Assembly (NCBI RefSeq): GCF_001595645.1
Contig: NZ_LNKT01000012.1
Location: forward strand, 226,227-290,226
Length of the DNA stretch: 64,000 nucleotides
Reading direction: 5' to 3'
Source of the DNA: Sulfurovum riftiae
Lineage (GTDB): Bacteria > Campylobacterota > Campylobacteria > Campylobacterales > Sulfurovaceae
The notes beneath the pieces are model-generated. The model was not told where the DNA came from, ran no database searches, and saw only the letters and a list, made by a program, of their open reading frames with translations. Position 1 is the first letter of the stretch; the number at the start of each line of letters is the position of its first letter. Of this stretch, positions 36,453-45,906 are shown one piece after another. The position numbers and the translations under genes are program-made.

Positions 36453-36794
36453 ATGGCAAGACCGAATAAGAACATGTTTGAAATGGGTGCGGACTTTGAT
36501 GACGGCTGGCAGTCCGACAATAAAGGAAAAGAGAAAGCAGCTGGCAGTAAAGAGATCAAAGCCCCGGAAAAACATCAGCTTCATTTTGCCAAAGAAAAAC
36601 GCAGGGGCAAAGTAGTCACCATTGTCAAACCGTTCTACCTGAGCGAATCCGAACTCAAAAAACTACTCAAACAACTCAAGTCAAAACTGGGAACAGGGGG
36701 AACACACAAAGAGAACACCCTGGAGTTTCAGGGTGAACTCCAGGAGAAACTCAAAACAGCCCTTGAAGCATTGGGCTTCCGTTTCAAGAGATAA
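36453..36794 (+). CDS. SUI1/eIF1-family translation factor (YciH-like)
   Basis: 113 residues. The C-terminal two thirds carry the SUI1 fold: KRRGKVVTIVKPF, then LKKLLKQLKSKLGTGGTHKENTLEFQG and LGFRFKR. The basic N-terminal tail is disordered-looking. YciH proteins resemble eIF1 and affect start-site fidelity. It starts 1 bp after the kinase stop (GGAG inside the kinase end) and ends 2 bp from the convergent SulP gene. Confidence 0.85.
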   Translation: MARPNKNMFEMGADFDDGWQSDNKGKEKAAGSKEIKAPEKHQLHFAKEKRRGKVVTIVKPFYLSESELKKLLKQLKSKLGTGGTHKENTLEFQGELQEKLKTALEALGFRFKR

Positions 36795-36796
36795 AG

Positions 36797-38425
36797 TCAG
36801 TCATTCTCACTTTTGGCGATATTGACAAAACGCTTGAACGTTTCAAAATCCTTGAAGATACTCTCCTCTTCGATCACTTCAGGGATCAGCCTGATCCGTC
36901 TGAGCATATCTTCAGGCTGTTTCTGAATACCGGTAATGAAGACCTCGATCCCTCTCTTCTCCAACTCAAGTACAGCATCCTCAATGGCATACATACCACT
37001 CTGGTCTATGTAGGGTACCTTCTCCATACGCAGGACGACAACTTTGACATTGGGCAGTTCAGAGATGATCTGTGAAAAATAGGAGGTGAAACCAAAGAAG
37101 ATAGGTCCGTCAAAGGTCTGCACATAGATCTGATGCTCCTTGTCCTGTCCTTCCATAACACTACCCTCTTCCATATCCAAAGGGGTAGCCTGTGCCTTCT
37201 CCTCTGCCACATCTCCCATCTTCTTCATAAAGAGGATGGATGCCAATACCATACCCACTGCCACTGCCTGAAGCAGATCGACGAATACGGTCAGGATCAG
37301 TACGATCACCATGATCACAGCTTCGGAGCGTGGCACATCCGTGATATGTTTCAATCCCTTGTAATCAATGATCCCAACGCCTACCGTAATAAGAATCCCT
37401 GCCAATACCGGAAGCGGTATCATGGCAGCGTATGTTCCTGCTCCCAATAGTACTGCAAGCAGTCCCAGACCGTGTATCACTCCCGAAAGTCTCGTGCGTC
37501 CGCCGGCATCGATATTCACGACTGTCCGCATCGTCGCACCTGCACCGGGAAGCCCGCCTATGAGACCGGCACCCACATTTCCGACCCCCTGCCCGATAAG
37601 TTCACGGTTTGAATCATGTTTGGTCTTGGTTTTATTGTCTGCCACTACTGAAGTCAATAAAGAATCTATGGCCCCAAGTGCAGCCAAAGTCAATGCAGGG
37701 ATCACCATCGTCATAGGATGGTGCCAGTCCATTGAAAGCAGTGTATCGATATGCACATCAGGAAATCCCTTGGGGATATCTCCGATGACCGGCACATCAA
37801 GCTTCATCAGGACTGCAACCAGTGTCAGCCCGATAAGTGCAACCAGCGCGGACGGTACCTTCCTTGTCACTCTCGGAAAAAGATAGATGATGGCGATGGT
37901 CGCTACAGCAAGTCCCACTGCCTGCCAGTTGATATTCCCTGCAATCGTCCCCAGAGATGTGAAAACGTCCACAATCTGAGAAGGGGATTTCAACCCGAAA
38001 AAAGGGAAGATCTGCAGGAAGATGATAATGAGCCCGATACCGCTCATGAAACCGGAAATGACCGGATAGGGCATATAACGTACATACTTTCCTATCCCCG
38101 AGATACCCATCAGGATCTGAAAGACCCCGGCAAGCACAAACGTAGCCACAATGGTCCCGATGGCTGCATCAACCGAACCGTAGATCGCTATTTCTCCTGC
38201 GATCACCGCTGCCGCGACAACAGCCATAGGACCGGTAGGTCCTGATATCTGTGTTTTGGTCCCACCGAAAATGGCAGCCAGTATCCCCAGTGCGATCGCA
38301 CCGTACAGACCGGCAATGGCACCCATACCGGACTGTACACCGAAAGCCAGGGCCAGTGGTAATGCCACAACGGCAGCCGTAATACCTCCGAAGAGATCTC
38401 CCGGAAGTGTTTTCATATTTATCAT
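36797..38425 (-). CDS. SulP-family anion transporter with STAS domain, probably bicarbonate uptake
   Basis: 542 residues with about 12-14 membrane helices (signature GLYGAIALGILAAIFGGTKTQISGPTGPM near the N-terminus) and a cytoplasmic STAS domain (about 425-540, LRMEKVPYIDQSGMYAIEDAV). The ATG overlaps the carbonic anhydrase stop by 4 bp (ATGA), which argues for bicarbonate rather than sulfate transport and suits an autotroph using the reductive TCA cycle. The substrate is an inference from context. Confidence 0.85.
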   Translation of the reverse strand: MINMKTLPGDLFGGITAAVVALPLALAFGVQSGMGAIAGLYGAIALGILAAIFGGTKTQISGPTGPMAVVAAAVIAGEIAIYGSVDAAIGTIVATFVLAGVFQILMGISGIGKYVRYMPYPVISGFMSGIGLIIIFLQIFPFFGLKSPSQIVDVFTSLGTIAGNINWQAVGLAVATIAIIYLFPRVTRKVPSALVALIGLTLVAVLMKLDVPVIGDIPKGFPDVHIDTLLSMDWHHPMTMVIPALTLAALGAIDSLLTSVVADNKTKTKHDSNRELIGQGVGNVGAGLIGGLPGAGATMRTVVNIDAGGRTRLSGVIHGLGLLAVLLGAGTYAAMIPLPVLAGILITVGVGIIDYKGLKHITDVPRSEAVIMVIVLILTVFVDLLQAVAVGMVLASILFMKKMGDVAEEKAQATPLDMEEGSVMEGQDKEHQIYVQTFDGPIFFGFTSYFSQIISELPNVKVVVLRMEKVPYIDQSGMYAIEDAVLELEKRGIEVFITGIQKQPEDMLRRIRLIPEVIEEESIFKDFETFKRFVNIAKSEND

Positions 38426-39081
38426 TGTGTATCCTTTTCTGCCAATGCGGCAAGGGATTTGAACTGCCCGGTATCGGGGTCGTAATACTCTATCTCTCCG
38501 CTTTCGATATCATAGATCCATCCGTGTATATGTATCTTCTCGTCATCTACTGCTTTTCGGACATCCGGATAGGTCAGCAGATTCTCTATCTGCGATACAA
38601 CGGAGAGCTTTTCCGTCAAACGGCAAAGCCTCTCCTCTTCCGCATCCCGACCCAATACCTTAATGGCAAATGATTTCGCTTTTTTACCCAGTGTCAGCCA
38701 ATGCTTCGTATGGATCAGAGAAGGGGTATCAATGTCGATAAAAAGAGAGTTTATCGCCCCGCAATGTGTATGCCCGCAGATGATGATCTCACTTACACCA
38801 AGAACAGATACGGCATACTCTATGCCCGGCGCGGAAGCATGCAGCAAAGTGGAGGGGTCGTACGGTGCCACGAAATTCCCAACATTACGCACAATGAACA
38901 GATCTCCGGGAGCTGCCCCGGTAATAAGTTCAGGTACGACCCGCGAATCGGCACAGCCGATAAAGAGTGCCTTGGGGTGCTGGCCGTTCTTTGCCAGTTC
39001 AAGCAACTCTTTGGAATGATTCTTGAAATAACTGTTTTTAAACTCTCTGTTCCCCTGGGAGAACATCTCATTATCGGGCAT
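38422..39081 (-). CDS. can: Beta-class carbonic anhydrase
   Basis: 219 residues. Zinc ligands are C43 (in GCADSRVVPELI, with D45 and R47 forming the gate pair), H104 and C107 (CGHTHCGAI). It interconverts CO2 and bicarbonate in the cytoplasm. Translationally coupled to the SulP gene downstream. Confidence 0.95.
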   Translation of the reverse strand: MPDNEMFSQGNREFKNSYFKNHSKELLELAKNGQHPKALFIGCADSRVVPELITGAAPGDLFIVRNVGNFVAPYDPSTLLHASAPGIEYAVSVLGVSEIIICGHTHCGAINSLFIDIDTPSLIHTKHWLTLGKKAKSFAIKVLGRDAEEERLCRLTEKLSVVSQIENLLTYPDVRKAVDDEKIHIHGWIYDIESGEIEYYDPDTGQFKSLAALAEKDTQ

Positions 39082-39167
39082 GAAAACTCCTCTGTGATCA
39101 AAGCAATATTATAGCTTATAAACTTCGGCTTTTTATTTATATTCGATTAATCGTCAGATAATTCATA

Positions 39168-40445
39168 CTACTTTCCGATCGCCAAAGCATAAAGTACCAT
39201 TTCCTCATTTTCCAAAAATCGATTCACCTCACCGTCATAGTAGGCACCGATACCGCTGCATCCCAATCCGAGATAGCCTGCCACGATATAAAGCCTGTGC
39301 CCGATGATGCCTGCTTTCTGGTAAAGCGCCTGATACTTCTCTGCTTTTGAGGTAAGAAAAAAGGTCAGTGCCCCCTGTGTCCCCAGCGAATGCTGTTCCA
39401 GACAAAGATATCCTGCTTCACGTGAAAAATCCCCATACTTCAGGTAGGTGCCATCCTTATACAGTCCAAGAGGCATATCGAGTACCCGGTTGACCACCAC
39501 ATAGACCGACACTTCCTCATTGCAGTCACTCAAGATCGGCTGCGCTATGCTCTCCATGATGTAATTGAACTGCCCCTTGGTGATCGCCTCTCCCTGAAAA
39601 CCCCGCTGCGACCTTCTTTCAAAGATCGTCTGCCGAAGCATTGTTGGATCGTAGCTGAATTTCGGAGCCCTCACTTCTTTTTTGCATCCCTGAATCCGCA
39701 TCGTCTCTTCATAGGCTTCTTCGATCATCTCACTCTTTTCAAAACTTCCGCTTCCCTCTGCATAGGGCAGAGAAAACAGGGCCGGCTTCACATCCCGGTT
39801 TTTTATCGGTACGGCAACAGTTGCCGCAGAGAGGAACCACTCTTTATGCCCAAAACCAAATATACCGTTAAGTGTTTTTCTATCTATGTCGTAGCAGATC
39901 TGTGTCGCATGCGGTTTGAGCAATACACTTGCTTCCACACAACCAAGAAGATGCCCCGCATCCAGAAGACAGTAGCGAAAAGCACGCTTTTTATACTTCC
40001 AGCTCGAACGCCAATAGAGTGCCGAGACAAGAAAGAGATACCCTTTCATGGCAGTCCTGTACCCAAGGTAAGGCTCCAACCCCTCCTCTTCTTCCAAGAG
40101 ATGCAGTAATACCAGTGTATTCTCTGCCACATCATAATGATAGATCCCATTCTGCTTCCCCTGTATATCACGGATCTGCAGATAGAGTTCATTGGGATAA
40201 AGCGCCCCCGCACTGGGGTTGATACGCAGATAATATTCGCCTCCAGGATAGCTCTTTTTCGCTGTCAGCCCGGCGATATGAAATAAAAACCGATCCTCCT
40301 CATCCTCCATATCCAAACGGTATCTTTCAAAAGTATCGGGATAGTGTTTATAGACTGAAGGCTGATCCTCCCAGGAAAGCTGGTTAGGGTTCTGCCTTAC
40401 TGATATATAAGAATGTTTGGTAAGATCATGGTACCAGAACATCAA
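39168..40445 (-). CDS. SagB-type dehydrogenase family protein (tandem nitroreductase folds)
   Basis: 425 residues with two nitroreductase-like halves. The second half begins near ERRSQRGFQGEAI and ends in GLGCSGIGAYYDGEVNRFL, the FMN-binding pattern of SagB/ThcOx proteins; the first half has INPSAGALYPNELYL. SagB enzymes oxidise azolines in peptide natural products, but this stand-alone type occurs without precursor peptides or YcaO partners. None are visible here, so the substrate is unknown. Overlaps the DUF309 gene by 20 bp. Confidence 0.75.
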   Translation of the reverse strand: MMFWYHDLTKHSYISVRQNPNQLSWEDQPSVYKHYPDTFERYRLDMEDEEDRFLFHIAGLTAKKSYPGGEYYLRINPSAGALYPNELYLQIRDIQGKQNGIYHYDVAENTLVLLHLLEEEEGLEPYLGYRTAMKGYLFLVSALYWRSSWKYKKRAFRYCLLDAGHLLGCVEASVLLKPHATQICYDIDRKTLNGIFGFGHKEWFLSAATVAVPIKNRDVKPALFSLPYAEGSGSFEKSEMIEEAYEETMRIQGCKKEVRAPKFSYDPTMLRQTIFERRSQRGFQGEAITKGQFNYIMESIAQPILSDCNEEVSVYVVVNRVLDMPLGLYKDGTYLKYGDFSREAGYLCLEQHSLGTQGALTFFLTSKAEKYQALYQKAGIIGHRLYIVAGYLGLGCSGIGAYYDGEVNRFLENEEMVLYALAIGK

Positions 40446-40788
40446 AAACCTCTTTATATTCTTTTTTCAACGTTTCAACCTTTTGGCAGGCTGTAGCGAA
40501 CAGGGCGTAATACTCTATCCCCTCGACGCAGAGATGCTTATGTCTCTCATAAGAGGCGATCACCCTCCGGGCCCTGTCTGCATAGTTCTCTCGGCCCCGT
40601 TTGATATGTTCGAATGTCACTGCACCGTTGATCAGCCCTTTGGCCAGATTTGCCAGAGGAACTTTTCTCAGACGTAATGGATGCCAGGCCTCTTCGAGTA
40701 CTTCATGCGCTTCATAATACTCCGCCTTGTCCATCAGGAGAAGATAAGCTTTCAGTGCGCCTTCAAGGTCTTCATTCATCGTCAACAT
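40426..40788 (-). CDS. DUF309 family protein
   Basis: 120-residue all-helical protein with the DUF309 signature YYEAHEVLEEAWH (about 24-36) and LAKGLINGAVTFEHIKRGRENYA. The two His/Glu-rich helices suggest a metal or ligand site, but the function is unknown. Overlaps the SagB-type gene and starts 1 bp after the DUF255 gene stop, so the three are cotranscribed. Confidence 0.8.
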   Translation of the reverse strand: MLTMNEDLEGALKAYLLLMDKAEYYEAHEVLEEAWHPLRLRKVPLANLAKGLINGAVTFEHIKRGRENYADRARRVIASYERHKHLCVEGIEYYALFATACQKVETLKKEYKEVFDVLVP

Positions 40789-40789
40789 A

Positions 40790-42784
40790 TTACTTCACTG
40801 CCTTTTCTATTTTTTCTATCAGCACTGTAATGTTCCTGTCATGGGCAAAACAGCTGTTGATCCTGCAGGCAAGATACTCATCGCTCTGTTCAGACTTGCT
40901 TAAAACAAAAGGGTATCGTATACTATCTATCTCTTTTTGTGCATTCTGTAACAATCTCTTTTTTGCATGGATGATCACATCTCCTCTTTTCAAGCGCAGA
41001 TAGAGATGTACCAGTTTGGGGACCTTGGCAGGTGCCTCCTGTAAAACAGCTCCCTGCCGGTCAATGGTCTTTTTCACAATATCCAGGTAGTAGAGATCTT
41101 CCTTTAGAGCAGCCAGCTTCATCAGTGATTCCAGCATCACACTCAATGCAGAGGTATAGTACCGATCATCAAAATCAGCCAAAGCTTCTATGTGGTCATC
41201 ACTCAGGTACCAGCGCCCTTTCCTGTAGAATTTCCCGATCGCCTCTTTCCCCAGTATTGCCGCTTTAACCAGATACTCCGGATCATACGTTCGTGCATAT
41301 CCCTCCAACAGGGCATCACACAAAAAAGCATGGTCCTCCAGAAGTGCTCTCTGCTTTGGCTTCTTGCCAAAAAGTGTCTGGTGATAGAGCTCTCCATCCT
41401 TTCGCATCAATTTCCACAGCTTCGCAACACTCTTTTTGGCATCTTCAAGATAGCCCGGATCGATCTTCGAAGCAACAAAGAGTGCTTTGATCATCATCGC
41501 ATTCCAGGCAGTGATGACCTTTCTGTCTACGAAAGGAAATGTGCGTTTTTGCCTCAGTTCTTTCAAGTATCTTTTGACGTGCAGTACTCCGGAAGGCTCT
41601 TTATCTCCAGTAATATGTGCATGAGAAAGCTCTCCATCCACATTACCGTCCTCTTCTATCCCCAGATAAGCAAGTGCCTCTTCCAGTGTTTCGGCTTGTA
41701 TACCTCTTTTCAAAAGTGCTTCTTTCTCCTCCTCATAGTTGTAGATATAGTAGCCTCCCTCTTCCCCATCACTGTCCGCATCACTGGCAGAAAAGTAGAG
41801 CCAATCTTGCATAAAGTGTGTCTGCATCTCATTGACCGTTTCTCGTGCAACTTTCTTATAGAGAGGATCTTTCGTCTCTTCGAACATCTCCGCATACACC
41901 GGGATCAGTTCAGCATTGGTATAGAGCATCTTCTCAAAATGCGGGCTCTGCCACAATGTATCTGTCGTATAGCGGAAGAATCCACCGTCTATCTGATCGT
42001 ATATTCCGCCCTGTGCCATCTTTTTGACTGTTGCCTCTGCCATATAAAAGGCACTTTTATTTCCGTTCAGTCTATAGATCGTCAAAAGTAATTCGATCTT
42101 GGAAGCCTCCGGAAATTTCGGTCGGGAAGCAAACCCGCCGTTTTGTGCATCGAACTCTTTTCCTATCTCTGTTACGGTTTTATCTAAGAGATTTTTTACA
42201 CTCTCTTTTTTCAAAGCTTGTTTCAAACCTGTTTTCTTCTCTGCCTGCGCATAGGCAACGGTCAACTTCTTCAATGCAGCTTTGTTTTCTTTCAACGCAG
42301 CAAAGGAAGGCAACATATTGAGCAGCCCTTTGGAACCATACCCCTCCTCTTTGGGGATATAGGTCCCCAGATGGAATACTTTCCCTTCAGGGGTCATGAA
42401 CACACTCAGGGGCCAACCTCCTCGCTCACCATAAAATACCATGTAAAGCTGCTGGTACTTCTTGTCAAGCTGGGGATACTCCTCCCTATCCACTTTGATG
42501 GAGACAAAATCATCATTCAGAAGTTTGGCCACGGTCTCATCTGTAAAACTCTCCTTTTCCATCTCATGACACCAGTGACAGGTACTGTAGCCGATGGAAA
42601 GGAAGATGAACTTGTGCTCTTTTTTCGCTTTTTCAAATGCTTTCTCTCCCCATGGGTACCAGTCCACAGGATTGTGTGCATGCTGCTGAAGATATGGAGA
42701 GTGCTCATTGATGAGTGCGTTGGTATGGTTATGTTCGGCAAACAACAGTCCCGTTAACATAAACCATAAAAGAATTTTTTTCAT
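40790..42784 (-). CDS. Exported thioredoxin-domain protein of the DUF255/YyaL (SSP411) family
   Basis: About 664 residues from [17 protein letters not shown], a signal peptide; an upstream ATG at 42799 is less likely because GGAG lies 9 bases before 42784. The N-terminal thioredoxin domain has [20 protein letters not shown] and the active site CHWC (69-72), followed by [10 protein letters not shown]. The rest is an alpha/alpha toroid of the glycosidase-like type ([39 protein letters not shown]). Most relatives are cytoplasmic; the export signal is notable. Role unproven. Confidence 0.82.
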   Translation of the reverse strand: MKKILLWFMLTGLLFAEHNHTNALINEHSPYLQQHAHNPVDWYPWGEKAFEKAKKEHKFIFLSIGYSTCHWCHEMEKESFTDETVAKLLNDDFVSIKVDREEYPQLDKKYQQLYMVFYGERGGWPLSVFMTPEGKVFHLGTYIPKEEGYGSKGLLNMLPSFAALKENKAALKKLTVAYAQAEKKTGLKQALKKESVKNLLDKTVTEIGKEFDAQNGGFASRPKFPEASKIELLLTIYRLNGNKSAFYMAEATVKKMAQGGIYDQIDGGFFRYTTDTLWQSPHFEKMLYTNAELIPVYAEMFEETKDPLYKKVARETVNEMQTHFMQDWLYFSASDADSDGEEGGYYIYNYEEEKEALLKRGIQAETLEEALAYLGIEEDGNVDGELSHAHITGDKEPSGVLHVKRYLKELRQKRTFPFVDRKVITAWNAMMIKALFVASKIDPGYLEDAKKSVAKLWKLMRKDGELYHQTLFGKKPKQRALLEDHAFLCDALLEGYARTYDPEYLVKAAILGKEAIGKFYRKGRWYLSDDHIEALADFDDRYYTSALSVMLESLMKLAALKEDLYYLDIVKKTIDRQGAVLQEAPAKVPKLVHLYLRLKRGDVIIHAKKRLLQNAQKEIDSIRYPFVLSKSEQSDEYLACRINSCFAHDRNITVLIEKIEKAVK

Positions 42785-42800
42785 TGTATATATCTCCATT

Positions 42801-42883
42801 GGTCGATAAATCGACCCTACATGATCTAAAACCAGGATTTGAATTCAAATAATATGCTATTGCGTAGGGTCGATTTATCGACC
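42801..42883. repeat. Outward-facing REP pair
   Basis: GGTCGATAAATCGACC ending CTAC (42801-42820) and GTAG plus GGTCGATTTATCGACC (42864-42883), 43 bp apart. Both units use the GGTCGAT stem variant. It separates the divergent DUF255 and DksA-like genes. Confidence 0.8.
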
Positions 42884-42923
42884 GAAATCTGTTATAATCA
42901 TTCCATATTATCAAAGAGCCACT

Positions 42924-43262
42924 ATGACCCAAAAAGAAAAAGATACCATAAAAGAGAAGATCATACAAGAGATAGCCTCCCTCGAAACACAGATCGAAAC
43001 ACTTCAGGAGAAGGTCAAACCCATTGCACCGGACTGTTCACTGGGAAGACTGACCCGCCTGGAAGCCATGGGAGAGCAGCATGTCAACAACAAGATACTC
43101 GACGAATCCAGGACCCGCCTGACAAGATTAAAGAATGCCCTTCTGCGTATAGACAAACCGATGTTCGGTATCTGTATAGAATGTGAAGAGGAGATAGGCG
43201 TAGGCCGTATGACCGTACGCCCCGAAAGCGTAAGATGCGTGGAGTGTGCAAATAATCTATAG
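42924..43262 (+). CDS. DksA/TraR-family C4 zinc-finger protein
   Basis: 112 residues: a coiled-coil N-terminal half and a zinc finger with C84, C87, C105 and C108 (CIEC...CVEC). The family binds the RNA polymerase secondary channel. The coiled-coil tip lacks the classic DxxDxA of E. coli DksA in an obvious form, so ppGpp synergy is uncertain. The 3' end overlaps the convergent S24 repressor gene by 6 bp. Confidence 0.85.
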   Translation: MTQKEKDTIKEKIIQEIASLETQIETLQEKVKPIAPDCSLGRLTRLEAMGEQHVNNKILDESRTRLTRLKNALLRIDKPMFGICIECEEEIGVGRMTVRPESVRCVECANNL

Positions 43263-43910
43263 GCTTTCTATATTACCTACAACCTTTCCTACAATACTCA
43301 CCTCATCCGGTGCAAGTACCTCCGGAGAGTATGCTTTGTTATCCGAGATTAACTCCACCATTCCGTCTGCGCGCTGACGGATACGTTTAATGAAAAGTCC
43401 TGCTGTGGTCGAAGCAATGAAGATACCGTCTTTATTGATATTGGTCTGGCTTCTGTCCACAAAAACAATGGAACCGTCCTGCAGTGTCGGCTCCATAGAT
43501 TCACCATCCACATGGATCGCTTCGAGTTCTGTGTTCCCCATCCCTACCATATTATGCATGATCTTCTCATCGATGGTGATCGTTTCATAATTCTCGTCAA
43601 AGACTTCTGCACCGCCCCCTGCACTTGCACGTATATCCGAGAAGTAACGGACCTGAAAGAATTTCTCTGTCTCAGCTTTGAGCATATCTACCGCCTGGTC
43701 AAAAAAGAGCCAGTTGACCGAGATCTTCTTCAGTGCACAGAACTCCAGGATCTCTTCATAGGGGATAGAGTTTCTTTTTTTCATGGTGGCAAACGTTGCC
43801 TGCGGTATATTGAGTGCCTGTGCCACATCCTTGTCAAAAACCTTTCCTCCGATCTTCGTTTCAGAGATCACATCTTTCAGTTTTTCAATTATTTCACTTA
43901 AAACCAACAT
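43257..43910 (-). CDS. S24-family (LexA/CI-like) transcriptional repressor
   Basis: 217 residues. An N-terminal phage-repressor-type helix-turn-helix (about 1-72) is followed by a linker with an Ala-Gly pair (A97-G98, ASAGGG) as likely self-cleavage site. The peptidase domain has S138 (DGESMEPTL) and K175 (GLFIKRI) as catalytic dyad. Cleavage after DNA damage or another signal would relieve repression. Upstream lie several TTTGACA motifs, and a 35-residue ORF diverges from it. No other phage genes surround it. Confidence 0.85.
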   Translation of the reverse strand: MLVLSEIIEKLKDVISETKIGGKVFDKDVAQALNIPQATFATMKKRNSIPYEEILEFCALKKISVNWLFFDQAVDMLKAETEKFFQVRYFSDIRASAGGGAEVFDENYETITIDEKIMHNMVGMGNTELEAIHVDGESMEPTLQDGSIVFVDRSQTNINKDGIFIASTTAGLFIKRIRQRADGMVELISDNKAYSPEVLAPDEVSIVGKVVGNIESL

Positions 43911-43931
43911 TTTGACTCCTTTTTAAATGTT

Positions 43932-44041
43932 TTATGTCAAATTATACATCAACTTTTCTTAAAAGTATGACAATTTGACATATTTCTAGTGATAATGCAG
44001 AAATATATATACAATTTGACAGATAAAGAGTCGTTTTGACA
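43932..44041. promoter_or_regulatory. Cluster of TTTGACA operator-like motifs
   Basis: The motif AATTTGACA occurs at 43972-43980 (within TATGACAATTTGACATA, 43966-43982) and at 44013-44021. It occurs inverted (TATGTCAAATT) at 43933-43943, and TTTTGACA is at 44034-44041. The cluster fills the divergent region between the repressor and the small ORF. Some copies may double as -35 elements for rightward transcription. The 43966 site recurs at 13084-13100. Confidence 0.6.
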
Positions 44042-44068
44042 CTTTAAAATATTAAAAAAGGATCTAAA

Positions 44069-44176
44069 ATGGATTTTAAAAGAGACAGAGACCTATTGAA
44101 CGAAGCGATAAACTCAGGATGCAGAACAGCGGCAGAGCTTGCCCTCTTTTTAAAGATAAGAGCAAAACTCGTATAG
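44069..44176 (+). CDS. Putative 35-residue protein divergent from the repressor
   Basis: ATG 44069 to TAG 44176, preceded by AAAAAGGA at good spacing. The sequence MDFKRDRDLLNEAINSGCRT continues with a hydrophobic helix AAELALFLKIRAKLV. It sits where a Cro- or Cox-like gene would be in a phage switch, but it is too short for a full helix-turn-helix. It may be a truncated remnant or a real small effector. The gene on its right (moeA) is convergent. Confidence 0.45.
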   Translation: MDFKRDRDLLNEAINSGCRTAAELALFLKIRAKLV

Positions 44177-44187
44177 AGAGTTAATCA

Positions 44188-45387
44188 CTACCCGAAAAGC
44201 AGCACATTCACTTCATCTCCCACCTCTTTGGAATGCTCCTCTTCCGAAGTAACGAGCAGTGCTGCCTCACCAAGCATATTGGTCAGAATGGCAGAAGTAC
44301 CGACCTTCTTTCCTTTGAAGTCTACGTAGTATTCCCCCTGTAGCAGAGAGACATTACAGGCAGTGAATTCCGCTTTCCTTGCCCGTTTGATGAATGGCTC
44401 TTTGAGTTTGGCTTTTACCATACGCAGGGCAGATCTTCCTCTCTGCAGTTTTTCTATGAGCGGCACGACATAAAGCAGTGCCGTTACTGTCGAAGAGTAG
44501 GCAAATCCGGGAAGACCTACAATAAACTTGTCACCCTTGCGTGCAACAACGATATGCTGCCCCGGTTTGACCCTTACACCTTTAAAGAGGACTTCGCATC
44601 CCAGTTCGCCTATGACATCTTTGACGAAGTCGAAATCACCTACGGAGACACCGCCTGTGGTCACGACAATATCACTTTTGGACAAAGCATCCGCCATTGC
44701 CTTCTGAATACTTGCCTTATCATCTTTGATACACCCCAGCTGCATAGCAATACCGTCATATTTTCTGACGATCGCTTCGACCGTATAGTTGTTGGATGAG
44801 CGTATCTGCGCATCATTGGTCTGCACTTCACCAAGGTCGAGCAGTTCAGACCCGGTCGAGAGTATGGCCACTGTCGGCTTTTCATACACCATAACAGAGA
44901 CGATATTCAACCCCGCCATCACACCGATCTGTGGGAAATCTATCTTGGTATCCGCAGGAATGAGCATCTGCCCTTTGGCATAGTTCTCTCCTACCTCCCG
45001 TACAGAAAAGCCCTGAGGCACTTCCTCTTTGATGATGATCTCGTCACCATCTACCTCGACATTCTCGATCGGTATCAATGTATCAGCCCCTTCTGGCATC
45101 AGGGAACCTGTAAAGGTTTTGATACAGGTTCCGCCCAGTACCGCATCCGTCAGTGCCGAGCCGGCAGGGTTGATACTGGCTATTTTCAGTCTGCCAAGAG
45201 GCATATCTTCATAATTGATCGCATAGCCGTCCATTGCCGCTGTGGGGAATTCCGGAGAGTTATGGTCTGCCACCACATCCTCTGCCAGTATATATCCCAA
45301 TGCATCCATAATGTACAGTTTTTTTGTCTTATAGTTATCGATCTTTATCTGCTTGAGTATCTCGATCGATTCATCAAAATGTATCAT
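44188..45387 (-). CDS. moeA: Molybdopterin molybdenumtransferase
   Basis: 399 residues from MIHFDESIEILKQ, the family N-terminus. The start overlaps the moaE stop (ATGA), so a longer reading from 45639 inside moaE is rejected. Motifs: AMDGYAINYED, GEEVPQG-like IIKEEVPQGFSVREVGENYAKG, TGSELLDLG and TTGGVSVGDFDFVKDV. It inserts molybdate or tungstate into molybdopterin. Confidence 0.93.
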   Translation of the reverse strand: MIHFDESIEILKQIKIDNYKTKKLYIMDALGYILAEDVVADHNSPEFPTAAMDGYAINYEDMPLGRLKIASINPAGSALTDAVLGGTCIKTFTGSLMPEGADTLIPIENVEVDGDEIIIKEEVPQGFSVREVGENYAKGQMLIPADTKIDFPQIGVMAGLNIVSVMVYEKPTVAILSTGSELLDLGEVQTNDAQIRSSNNYTVEAIVRKYDGIAMQLGCIKDDKASIQKAMADALSKSDIVVTTGGVSVGDFDFVKDVIGELGCEVLFKGVRVKPGQHIVVARKGDKFIVGLPGFAYSSTVTALLYVVPLIEKLQRGRSALRMVKAKLKEPFIKRARKAEFTACNVSLLQGEYYVDFKGKKVGTSAILTNMLGEAALLVTSEEEHSKEVGDEVNVLLFG

Positions 45388-45818
45388 GCTAAAAGTCCTG
45401 CCCCGTCCATCGGTGTACTTCTGTCTTCCGCATAGATCCGCTTGCCATCCCTGACATCGTATTTCCAGATCGGTGCATTGGCTTTGAAATCTTCCACGAA
45501 TTCGTCGATGAGCTCCAAAGCCACACGGCGTTTGGGGGAGAATACTGCCGAGATATACGAAGAGGTATGTACGGGCACGTCCCCAATGGCATGCGCCATT
45601 TTGACAATAGCCCCTCTCTCCCTGGCCCTCTCCTGCCATTCATCGAACCATTGCTTCAGTACCGGTTCATAAATATCAAAACTGAGTGCTTCTATACCTT
45701 CTTCTGCACGGATCGTCCCGACAAAAGGAATATAGGCACCGTAATTGGACTCAGCCTCTTCATCCAGCCATCTGCCAAAGATCTCTTTGACCTCCAATGG
45801 ACCATTATATAATTCCAT
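45384..45818 (-). CDS. moaE: Molybdopterin synthase catalytic subunit
   Basis: 144 residues with FVGTIRAEEG, HAIGDVPV, FSPKRRVALELIDEF and PIWKYDVRDGKR, the active-site segments of MoaE. It transfers sulfur from MoaD thiocarboxylate to precursor Z. Lies between moaD (upstream) and moeA (downstream, ATGA overlap). Confidence 0.95.
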   Translation of the reverse strand: MELYNGPLEVKEIFGRWLDEEAESNYGAYIPFVGTIRAEEGIEALSFDIYEPVLKQWFDEWQERARERGAIVKMAHAIGDVPVHTSSYISAVFSPKRRVALELIDEFVEDFKANAPIWKYDVRDGKRIYAEDRSTPMDGAGLLA

Positions 45819-45906
45819 ATTCTCTCTTTACCAATAAAAGCTTTTCAAAGAAAAGCATACGACAACTCCTCATTCCTCATTCCTAATTCTTCATTAAAGC
45901 GAAGTG

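Noticed and set aside
43257..44176. Prophage remnant
   Set aside because: Only a repressor and a tiny ORF are present; no integrase, structural or lysis genes and no attachment-site repeats in the surroundings.
45388..45639. Extended N-terminus of moeA
   Set aside because: It runs through moaE in another frame; the MoeA family start with ATGA overlap at 45387 is clear.
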